Positions 5,488 to 10,948 of a stretch of DNA of 10,948 nucleotides are shown one piece after another. Within the stretch, counting starts at the first letter, position 1, and each line of letters starts with the position of its first letter. The stretch covers positions 1 through 10,948 of the forward strand of contig CAZUMX010000034.1 of NCBI GenBank assembly GCA_964622275.1. The letters run 5' to 3'. The position numbers and the translations under genes are program-made. The stretch comes from CAYPEZ01 sp964622275 (lineage in GTDB: Bacteria > Patescibacteriota > Minisyncoccia > Phycocordibacterales > UBA6899). Under the pieces are notes generated by a model, which had not been told where the DNA came from, ran no database searches, and was given only the letters and a program-made list of their open reading frames with translations.

Positions 5488-6230
5488 TGTCATTTTGGGG
5501 AGGATTGAATACCAACGAGATACTCCCATTACTTGACTATGTCCTTATCCAGAATAACTATAAGCCAACGATTGGATATTCTGACACTACTGCACTACTA
5601 AATGCAATTACGAAACACACGGGACATATTACATACCTTGGGCCTGCAGGTATAACTTTTTTGGGCCCTGAGTTGCTTGAGTATTCATATGCATATATGT
5701 TGCGCATGATTTCTGGGGAGAAAGAAGTGCTCATTTCAGATTCCGATGTGTATGCTGATGATGCATACTACCTTCGCAAATCACCAAGTAATTCTGTCCG
5801 GGAGATTAAGACATCCAGTGGCCGTAGTGTTTTACGACCTGGTACTGCATCTGGCAATGTTATTGGGGGGAACCTGCAAACCCTTGCCGTAATAGCAGGT
5901 TCAACATACTTTCCGAATCTAAAAAAATCCATTCTTTTCCTTGAGGAAGATGAGTTCGTAACAGAGCCTCTTTTGAGGCGTTACTTGACTCAACTATCAC
6001 AACAAGAAGGATTTGAGTGTTTGAGTGGTGTAGCCTTCGGACGTTTTTCAACGAAGGCACAGATAACTCATAGCCAATTTGCTCTCTGCGTCCAAGATAT
6101 ATTTGGTGATCTTGACGTGCCTATTCTTGCAGACCTTGATTTTGGGCACACTGACCCGGTATTCACGATTCCTATCGGCGGGCGCGCCTCCATCAATACT
6201 GAACTACGAACATTAATTTTTAATCAATAA
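5487..6230 (+). CDS. S66 peptidase (LD-carboxypeptidase/MccF-like), catalytic part
   Basis: This 247-aa frame holds the conserved S66 landmarks: SFWGGLNTNEILPLLDY, then PTIGYSDTTALLN with the nucleophile Ser (residue 32 here, about 99 in the joined protein), GGNLQTL, FLEEDE with the catalytic Glu (about residue 153 or 154), and DFGHTDPVFTIPIGG with the His (residue 221). The Glu-His distance matches that of characterised LD-carboxypeptidases, so the Ser-Glu-His triad looks complete. The family includes LdcA, which removes the terminal D-Ala of peptidoglycan tetrapeptides, and MccF, which inactivates microcin C-type aminoacyl-nucleotides; sequence alone does not decide between them here. ATG 5487 overlaps the TAA of the upstream frame (TAATG), so reinitiation is conceivable, but homology shows the real N-terminus at 5287. 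It is followed 34 bases later by the AsnRS-like core. Confidence 0.85.
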   Translation: MSFWGGLNTNEILPLLDYVLIQNNYKPTIGYSDTTALLNAITKHTGHITYLGPAGITFLGPELLEYSYAYMLRMISGEKEVLISDSDVYADDAYYLRKSPSNSVREIKTSSGRSVLRPGTASGNVIGGNLQTLAVIAGSTYFPNLKKSILFLEEDEFVTEPLLRRYLTQLSQQEGFECLSGVAFGRFSTKAQITHSQFALCVQDIFGDLDVPILADLDFGHTDPVFTIPIGGRASINTELRTLIFNQ

Positions 6231-6264
6231 TCTAACCCGCATTTTTGTTGAAAAACAAATCTTT

Positions 6265-6474
6265 ATGGACATGGATGCTCTCAAAAACATGATTTCTCAG
6301 GATGACGGTTTTTTTGCTTCACAAGATAAAAGCATATTTGGAAATCCCAGATATAATCCTGAAACTCATTATCTTGAACTTACTCAGTCCCCTTACTTCA
6401 AAGCATTACTGATACTTCGGCATTATATAAAGGCGACTTCAGATGTTTTTTCTCCGTTGAACAAGGAGCAATAA
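6265..6474 (+). CDS. AsnRS-like protein, N-terminal part before the frame break
   Basis: ATG 6265 (a second in-frame ATG is at 6271) opens a 69-aa frame. HYLELTQSPYFKALLILRHY resembles the first strand and motif-1 helix region of class II AspRS/AsnRS catalytic cores (…L.I.SP.Y.K…LR…). After GATGTTTTTTCT (6443-6454) the family sequence continues in the -1 frame as FFSVEQGAINVDLFMLTSSV, leading directly into the main part. The combined span 6265-7382 plus one base equals 373 codons (372 aa), consistent with loss of one T from a T7 run. There is no OB-fold anticodon-binding domain ahead of the core, so the start is natural and the gene encodes a core-only paralog. Confidence 0.65.
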   Translation: MDMDALKNMISQDDGFFASQDKSIFGNPRYNPETHYLELTQSPYFKALLILRHYIKATSDVFSPLNKEQ

Positions 6475-6488
6475 ATGTAGATTTATTT

Positions 6489-7382
6489 ATGCTTACATCC
6501 AGCGTATCTTCTCCCATGGGTCCTGGATCTAATTCAGAAGTTGTGCCAATACGATTTGGTGATCTTGACTCGTATCTTGTAGATTCGTCCCAATTTGGAT
6601 TTGAACCTATACTGATGAACGACATTGAGAAAGTATATTGTTATCTACCATCTATGAGGGGTGAAAATCCGGACAAGCGCCACCTCAATCAATTTTTTCA
6701 TTGCGAAGCAGAAATCAAAGGCGATCTTTCAACGCTGATTTCTATTGTTGAACAATATGTAGTCTCTTTATGTTCGGCACTTGATTCAATGCCAAACCTC
6801 GTTAGTCGCATAAGTCGAAATCCTGAAGCTACCCAAAACATGCTTTCTCGGGTATGTTCGCTTTCCTCATTTAGACAAATTACTTTTGATGATGCAGTTA
6901 CAATTTTTAAAAAGAGCACTCTTCCAGGACTGTTTATTGAAACTGACACTGGTGTAGATATAACTTCAATCGGAGAGCTCGAACTCATGCGTATTCTCGA
7001 GACGAATGTTCCACTATGGGTAACATCTTATGATAGAGACAGAGTACCATTCTACCTTAAGCCAGATCCCAAGAATATCAATAAAGTTATCAATGCAGAC
7101 CTGATTTTCCCATCACTAGATGAAGGATCATTCGGTGGCGAGATTGTTGGTTGTGGACAAAGGCAAGATTCTCCAGAAGAAATCTATGAATCGCTAAATC
7201 GACAAAATATTTCAACGTTGCCTTATGAGTGGTATATAAACTTACGTCGATTGCCTAGGTATTCAACAACTTCTGGTTTCGGTCTAGGTATCGAGCGTTT
7301 TATTACTTGGGCTTTGTGTGGAGATGATATCAAGGACTCTATTGTCTATCCTCGCCTGAAAAATGTTCAAACATTACCGTAG
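6489..7382 (+). CDS. Stand-alone AsnRS-like class II catalytic core
   Basis: This frame (297 aa) carries SSPMGPGSNSEVVPI, YLVDSSQFGFEPIL, motif 2 (YCYLPSMRGENPDKRHLNQF then FHCEAEI) and motif 3 (TSGFGLGIERF), plus YEWYINLRRLPR near the end; all are typical of asparaginyl/aspartyl-tRNA synthetase cores. The motif 2 Arg (R57) and motif 3 Arg (R270) that hold ATP are present, so amino-acid adenylation is plausible. The anticodon-binding OB domain is missing, which points to a paralog working on something other than normal tRNA charging. Archaeal AsnRS-related asparagine synthetase is one known precedent; amide or peptide ligation is another possibility. Upstream homology lies in the 6265-6474 frame, broken at a T6 run. 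The ATG at 6489 is probably internal. Its stop at 7380-7382 abuts the third kinase remnant. Confidence 0.82.
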   Translation: MLTSSVSSPMGPGSNSEVVPIRFGDLDSYLVDSSQFGFEPILMNDIEKVYCYLPSMRGENPDKRHLNQFFHCEAEIKGDLSTLISIVEQYVVSLCSALDSMPNLVSRISRNPEATQNMLSRVCSLSSFRQITFDDAVTIFKKSTLPGLFIETDTGVDITSIGELELMRILETNVPLWVTSYDRDRVPFYLKPDPKNINKVINADLIFPSLDEGSFGGEIVGCGQRQDSPEEIYESLNRQNISTLPYEWYINLRRLPRYSTTSGFGLGIERFITWALCGDDIKDSIVYPRLKNVQTLP

Positions 7383-7492
7383 CATTGATCACTAAGAGTA
7401 TAGTCCTAGTGCACATGGGCAAGATCTGTGCTAATTTCGCAGGAAAGGACCAATGCTTCACCTTCAGTGTCGAGATACTGTTCATGAGTTGA
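7382..7492 (+). pseudogene. Diverged histidine kinase C-terminal remnant (copy 3)
   Basis: Read from 7382, the frame gives ALITKSIVLVHMGKICANFA then GKDQCFTFSVEILFMS and TGA (7490-7492). It aligns without gaps to the end of the complete kinase over 27 residues with 12 identities (pattern K-x-I-V-x-x-H-x-G-x-I-x-A…G…T-F-S-V), and the stop falls at the same distance. DNA identity is low, so this copy is older or comes from a different kinase. There is no start codon and no other kinase domain. It fills the gap between the AsnRS-like gene and trpS, and its stop region supplies the TTGAC of the likely trpS promoter. Confidence 0.75.
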
Positions 7493-7517
7493 CGGGAGGC
7501 GGATTTCTCGTAAGAAT
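7489..7517 (+). promoter_or_regulatory. Probable trpS promoter
   Basis: TTGACG (7489-7494) overlaps the stop of the kinase remnant, and TAAGAAT (7511-7517) follows after 16 bases. Transcription would begin about at the ATG at 7524, so a leaderless trpS mRNA is likely. The -10 element is imperfect. Confidence 0.45.
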
Positions 7518-7523
7518 GAAGTA

Positions 7524-8546
7524 ATGTTTGGATTAAATAAAAAGACCATTCCAAAGAAGAGCGTGCTTACTGGTGATAGACCGACCGGGCGGCTTCATCT
7601 TGGTCACTATGTAGGCTCTCTTGAGAATCGTGTAAAGCTCCAGGGTGAATATCCGCAGTATGTGATGGTTGCTGACGTACAGGCGCTGACAGACAATTTT
7701 GATAATCCTGAAAAAGTACGTGCGAATGTACTGGAAGTCGCAATGGACAATCTTGCTGTCGGAGTAGACCCCAAGAAATCCACGATGTTCATCCAGTCAC
7801 TTGTTCCAGAAATTGCCGAGCTTACGATTTACTTTCTTAACCTTGTCACTGTTTCGCGCCTCAAGCAGAACCCGACGGTGAAAAATGAAATTAAAGAAAA
7901 AGGGTTTGGTGAGCAGGTGCCAGCCGGGTTTCTTATGTACCCCATTTCTCAAGCAGCAGACATGCTGTTCCTCAAGACCAATCTTATTCCTGTGGGGGAA
8001 GACCAACTGCCTGTGGTAGAGCAGGCGAATGAAATTGTCGAGAAATTTAACCGCATTTATGGTGACACTTTCCCAAAACTCGAACCCATGGTGGGAAGTG
8101 GGCGCAGGCTCTCTGGGCTCGACGGGAAGGCAAAGATGTCCAAGTCATTAGGGAACGCGATCTATCTCTCTGATTCAAGCGAAGAAGTCGCAAAGAAGGT
8201 CATGCAGATGTATACCGACCCAAAGCATATCCATGCTTCGGATCCAGGACATGTGGAGGGGAATGTTGTCTTTGAATATCTTGATATCTTTGATCCAGCG
8301 TCAGGCGAAGTTGCGGAACTTAAGAAACAGTACAAGAAGGGGGGCCTCGGTGATGTGGTCATCAAGAAGCGCCTTATCAATGTCTTAGAGGATTTTCTTT
8401 CTCCTATCCGTGCTCGTCGGGCGGTCTTAGAAAAAGACCAGAAGAAGGTGATGAATATCCTCCTCGAAGGAACAAGCGAGGTACGAAAAAAAGCTGCCGA
8501 AACAATGAGTGAAGTCCGCGAGCGGATGAAAATCGACTACATATAA
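7524..8546 (+). CDS. trpS: Tryptophan--tRNA ligase
   Basis: This complete 340-aa class I synthetase attaches tryptophan to tRNA-Trp in the cytoplasm using ATP. The Rossmann core shows TGDRPTGRLHLGHYVGSL (HIGH-type HLGH, 25-28), VGEDQ (157-161) and KMSKSLGNA (204-212, the KMSKS loop). Length is normal for bacterial TrpRS. ATG 7524 gives a short N-terminal extension before the first strand; no stronger Shine-Dalgarno start exists, in line with a leaderless mRNA. The gene is intact and more GC-rich than the accessory genes to its left, and marks the return to stable chromosome. No T-box or trp leader peptide is visible upstream; the gap is filled by the kinase remnant. Confidence 0.97.
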   Translation: MFGLNKKTIPKKSVLTGDRPTGRLHLGHYVGSLENRVKLQGEYPQYVMVADVQALTDNFDNPEKVRANVLEVAMDNLAVGVDPKKSTMFIQSLVPEIAELTIYFLNLVTVSRLKQNPTVKNEIKEKGFGEQVPAGFLMYPISQAADMLFLKTNLIPVGEDQLPVVEQANEIVEKFNRIYGDTFPKLEPMVGSGRRLSGLDGKAKMSKSLGNAIYLSDSSEEVAKKVMQMYTDPKHIHASDPGHVEGNVVFEYLDIFDPASGEVAELKKQYKKGGLGDVVIKKRLINVLEDFLSPIRARRAVLEKDQKKVMNILLEGTSEVRKKAAETMSEVRERMKIDYI

Positions 8547-8550
8547 AAAG

Positions 8551-8565
8551 TCCCCTAAAAGGGGA
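8551..8565 (-). terminator. Short hairpin after trpS, terminator-like on the minus strand
   Basis: TCCCCT (8551-8556) pairs with AGGGGA (8560-8565) across an AAA loop. On the + strand no T-tract follows (ATAAAG), but five A residues precede it, so on the minus strand the hairpin is followed by TTTTT. It would stop antisense transcription better than trpS read-through. The stem is short. Confidence 0.4.
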
Positions 8566-8583
8566 TAAAGCAAGAGCCCACCA

Positions 8584-8592
8584 TGATACAAT
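8584..8592 (+). promoter_or_regulatory. Extended -10 promoter of scpA
   Basis: TGA-TACAAT (8584-8592) ends six bases before ATG 8599, placing the predicted transcription start at the start codon itself. This indicates a leaderless scpA transcript; no Shine-Dalgarno is present. Confidence 0.6.
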
Positions 8593-8598
8593 CTCTCC

Positions 8599-9390
8599 AT
8601 GGTCGACGCGAAAGACAGCTTGCTGTCGGGGAGTAATTATCGTCTGAAAACAGAGCAATTTGAGGGTCCACTTGACCTCCTGCTTGATCTTATTGAAAAA
8701 CGAAAGCTCCACATAGGAGATTTCTCACTTGCGCAGGTGGCGGACGACTATATTGCGTACATTCGTTCGATGGAAAAATTTCCTCTCGGTGATGTCGCGC
8801 ACTTCCTTGTGATTGCAGCCACCCTCGTCCTCCTGAAGTCCAAAGCACTTCTCCCGCAGATCAAGTTGAGCGAAGACGAAGAGGGAAGTATCGACGATCT
8901 CAAGAGACGCCTCATGATGCTTGAGAAATTTCGTGAACTTTCTATTGGAGTGAAGACGCTTTTTCTCAAGAACAGAATGTTCTTTCGTAGTGAACGGAGT
9001 GACTCGGTGGTGTTTGCTCCGCATCAATCTATTTCCGTACAGAATCTTCTTGCAAGCGTCGAAAGCGTAAAGCATGCATTACCAAAACATGAGAACATTC
9101 CAAAAGCTGTAGTCAAAAAAGTTGTCTCTATTGAAGAGATGATGGATAGACTTTCTGTGCGGATCCAGCAGGCGCTCAAAACATCATTTAGAGAATTCTC
9201 GGGCCACCACGGAAAAGCGATAACCCGCGAAGAAAAAGTTCATATCGTTGTCAGCTTTCTTGCCATGCTTGAATTGGTAAAGCAAGGAGTACTTGATGTT
9301 GTCCAAGAGCATGGTTTTGCTGATATCCACATGGAATCACTCGATCTAACAACGCCACAATACACAGAGTCCCCCTCATCAATTATTTGA
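8599..9390 (+). CDS. scpA: Segregation and condensation protein A (kleisin)
   Basis: This 263-aa kleisin bridges the SMC head domains and recruits ScpB, helping compact and segregate the chromosome. The N-terminal signature FEGPLDLLLDLIEKRKLHIG (21-40) followed by AQVADDYIAYI is diagnostic, as is the middle run of VIAATLVLLKSKALLP. The C-terminal winged-helix portion contains EKVHIVVSFLAMLELVKQGV. Length is normal. The promoter abuts the start codon, and the stop codon TGA (9388-9390) doubles as the TG motif of the scpB promoter. scpB follows after 13 bases, the usual order in bacteria. Confidence 0.96.
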   Translation: MVDAKDSLLSGSNYRLKTEQFEGPLDLLLDLIEKRKLHIGDFSLAQVADDYIAYIRSMEKFPLGDVAHFLVIAATLVLLKSKALLPQIKLSEDEEGSIDDLKRRLMMLEKFRELSIGVKTLFLKNRMFFRSERSDSVVFAPHQSISVQNLLASVESVKHALPKHENIPKAVVKKVVSIEEMMDRLSVRIQQALKTSFREFSGHHGKAITREEKVHIVVSFLAMLELVKQGVLDVVQEHGFADIHMESLDLTTPQYTESPSSII

Positions 9391-9396
9391 TATACT
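9388..9396 (+). promoter_or_regulatory. Extended -10 promoter of scpB, nested on the scpA stop
   Basis: TGA-TATACT (9388-9396) uses the scpA stop codon as the TGn extension and lies seven bases before ATG 9404, predicting a leaderless scpB transcript in addition to any read-through from scpA. Confidence 0.55.
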
Positions 9397-9403
9397 CATC
9401 ACT

Positions 9404-9997
9404 ATGAACCTCGCCCAGACACTCGAATCCGTTCTCTTCTATTTTGCTGAACCGAAGTCCATCGATGAGTTGGTGAAACTTCTTCATGCGTCTCGTGAAG
9501 AAGTGAATACTGCCATAAATGTATTAAGAGAGTCATTGTCGAGTAGGGGGGTTCGCCTCATGGTTGCGGGAGATATCGTGAGTTTGGCGACGATGCCTGA
9601 AGCAAACGACATCCTCGAACGAATAGTAAAAGAAGAAAAAGAGAAAGAATTGGGAAAAGCCGCTCTCGAAACCCTCTCAATTATTCTCTATCATGGCCCA
9701 CTGACACGCAGTGCCGTAGACCATATTCGTGGAGTAAACTCTACATTTATTGTAAGAAACCTTCTCGTTCGTGGCTTGATTGAAAAAATCGAGAATCCTG
9801 AAGATCAACGAAGCTTTCTTTATCGCCCCACGTTAGACCTTCTTCGATTCCTTGGGGTTGCTCGGGTTGAGGATCTTCCTTCGTATGACGAGACACGTGC
9901 TGAACTTGAAGCATTCCTTACCGCTCCGCTCCCGAGCGAAGATGGCGAAAAAGCAGAACAGGGTATTTCTGCTGATGATACTGCCCCACAAACATGA
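9404..9997 (+). CDS. scpB: Segregation and condensation protein B
   Basis: This 197-aa ScpB binds the kleisin ScpA within the SMC complex as a dimer of tandem winged-helix domains. The first winged helix starts NLAQTLESVLFYFAEPKSID, and the second holds the hallmark AALETLSIILYHGPLTRSAV (about 86-105) followed by IRGVNSTFIVRNLLVRGLIE. An acidic, disordered tail (EDGEKAEQG…) ends the protein. Length is typical. It starts 13 bases after scpA, and its stop overlaps the next start as ATGA, so the carboxypeptidase gene is likely translationally coupled to it. Confidence 0.96.
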   Translation: MNLAQTLESVLFYFAEPKSIDELVKLLHASREEVNTAINVLRESLSSRGVRLMVAGDIVSLATMPEANDILERIVKEEKEKELGKAALETLSIILYHGPLTRSAVDHIRGVNSTFIVRNLLVRGLIEKIENPEDQRSFLYRPTLDLLRFLGVARVEDLPSYDETRAELEAFLTAPLPSEDGEKAEQGISADDTAPQT

Positions 9998-10948
9998 GTA
10001 TCCTTCGCGGGCCGTTCATCATTGCTCTTTCTGGAGCATTACTTTTTGGAGTCGCATTGTCTCTGCGGATAAATATTCATGCGCCAAAAGTAGAGCCTCT
10101 GCCCCCTGTACAAAATGAAGTGCAGTTAACCTTAAAAGAACGCGCAGCTGCACGACAATTAGAAGCAGAATTTCGAGCCATTCCCCTTGAGGGGAAGGCA
10201 GCTGTGGTTTGGAGTGTGGATAGTCAAAAAGTTCTTTTTGGGAGAAACATTTACACTCAACTCCCGCTTGCCTCGTTGACGAAAATTATGCTTGCATATA
10301 CTGGAAATCAGATGTTGGCTGACGGTGCACGTGTCACCATTACAGGAAGAGATCTCGCAGAGGAAGGGTCTTCAGGCCTTAAACCTGGTGAAGTTTTTTT
10401 GTATAAAGATCTTCGTTCTGCGATGTTGGTAGCCTCACTCAATGATGCTGCGAATACGATCAGTCGTTCGATTGCAGAATCTGTAAGGGATGGTAACGGA
10501 AACCCTCATATTGCGATTGATCTTATGAATGCCTCAGCAAGGAGACTCGGGCTTTCGCAAACAGTGTTCTACAATGAAGATGGGCTTGATATAGGGAAGG
10601 AGCAATCTGGCGCGGTTGGTTCAGCAGAGGATGTCGCAAAGGTATTTTCAGCACTATTGTCAGAATATCCAGAGACACTGGCTCCCACACGCCTAGATGG
10701 GTATACTCTTCGGAGTTTAGGTGGGAACACGTACCAGTACTGGAATACAAACCAGCACCTTGCCGATATTCCTGGAGCATTGGGGTCAAAAACGGGATAC
10801 ACGACTCTTGCAGATGGAAATCTTGCTGTCGCACTGAAAAAAGGGGACAAAACGTTTGTCATTGTCCTTCTCGGTTCCTCTAAAGAGGGTCGATTCCAAG
10901 ATGTCTCACGTATTGCACGTTTCTTGTCAGAACACACACTCTCGAGCT
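9994..10948 (+). CDS. D-alanyl-D-alanine carboxypeptidase (peptidase S11), 3' end outside window
   Basis: The open frame begins at ATG 9994, overlapping the scpB stop, and runs 318 codons to the window edge without a stop. Residues 7-27 form a signal or anchor helix (PFIIALSGALLFGVALSL), so the enzyme acts outside the membrane. The penicillin-binding motifs are in order: SLTK (S94-K97, nucleophile and base, in LASLTKIML), SLN (148-150, where SxN is usual, followed by DAANT), and KTG (266-268, in GSKTGYT). Such low-molecular-weight PBPs remove the last D-Ala of peptidoglycan pentapeptide and limit cross-linking; some D,D-endopeptidases share the fold. It is coupled to scpAB rather than to cell-wall genes. 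The classical PBP5-type C-terminal domain, if any, lies beyond the window. Confidence 0.93.
   Translation, partial: MSILRGPFIIALSGALLFGVALSLRINIHAPKVEPLPPVQNEVQLTLKERAAARQLEAEFRAIPLEGKAAVVWSVDSQKVLFGRNIYTQLPLASLTKIMLAYTGNQMLADGARVTITGRDLAEEGSSGLKPGEVFLYKDLRSAMLVASLNDAANTISRSIAESVRDGNGNPHIAIDLMNASARRLGLSQTVFYNEDGLDIGKEQSGAVGSAEDVAKVFSALLSEYPETLAPTRLDGYTLRSLGGNTYQYWNTNQHLADIPGALGSKTGYTTLADGNLAVALKKGDKTFVIVLLGSSKEGRFQDVSRIARFLSEHTLSS

Noticed and set aside
7383..7523. T-box or trp leader controlling trpS
   Set aside because: No T-box sequence, no Trp-rich leader peptide and no terminator/antiterminator pair; the stretch is explained by the kinase remnant.
9852..10118. 88-aa + strand frame across the scpB/carboxypeptidase junction
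   Set aside because: It overlaps two clearly coding frames and shows no family features.
10523..10937. Minus-strand frames in the carboxypeptidase region
   Set aside because: The + strand frame carries all three penicillin-binding motifs and is open to the window edge, so these are antisense shadows.
1..10948. CRISPR array, tRNA or rRNA genes, transposase or integrase
   Set aside because: No regularly spaced repeats, no tRNA-like T-arm/acceptor pattern, no rRNA sequence and no DDE, HUH or tyrosine-recombinase motif were seen; the only substantial repeat is the kinase 3' end.

Overview
The window looks like a chromosomal segment of a Candidate Phyla Radiation (Patescibacteria, probably Parcubacteria-like) bacterium. 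The reasons are: every credible gene is on the + strand; there is a small Cys-rich membrane protein and an orphan multi-TM histidine kinase whose style I associate with that group; scpA-scpB are followed directly by a short D,D-carboxypeptidase gene; and several genes appear to have leaderless or near-leaderless mRNAs. TGA works as a stop (HK, scpA and scpB all end in TGA), so this is not a TGA=Gly lineage such as Gracilibacteria. The lineage call is inference from gene style, not from a marker gene.

Layout. Positions 3-122 hold the tail of a DUF4406-like gene, followed by a structured, terminator-capped spacer. A TTGACA/TAGAAT promoter drives a 176-aa membrane protein (355-885) closed by a strong terminator. 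Positions 964-3832 are an AT-rich apparent operon: Cys-rich anchored protein, 278-aa unknown protein, and a 536-aa membrane histidine kinase whose kinase half is clearly more GC-rich than its sensor half. Positions 3833-7523 are a rearranged accessory region: a WHxH/FxHH protein, a DUF6176-like protein, an exact 80-bp copy of the histidine-kinase 3' end, a broken glycosyltransferase remnant, an S66 (LD-carboxypeptidase/MccF-type) peptidase with a frame break in an A8 run, a stand-alone AsnRS-like catalytic core with a frame break in a T6 run, and a third, diverged histidine-kinase C-terminal remnant ending just before trpS. From 7524 on the genes are intact housekeeping ones: trpS, scpA, scpB, and a D,D-carboxypeptidase that runs off the window.

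How it fits together. The strongest unusual signal is that the same piece of gene, the C-terminal ATP-binding end of a histidine kinase, occurs three times in one orientation (3734-3832, 4865-4963, 7382-7492) and brackets two blocks of accessory cargo. This suggests that the 3' end of an ancestral histidine kinase next to trpS was a repeated insertion or recombination point. The downstream cargo block pairs an S66 peptidase (the family includes the microcin C immunity protein MccF) with an AsnRS-like adenylate-forming core, each now split by an apparent one-base homopolymer loss. That could mean decay, phase variation, sequencing error or, for the peptidase, programmed -1 frameshifting on A AAA AAG. 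ScpA and ScpB act with SMC in chromosome segregation, TrpS charges tRNA-Trp, and the carboxypeptidase trims peptidoglycan.
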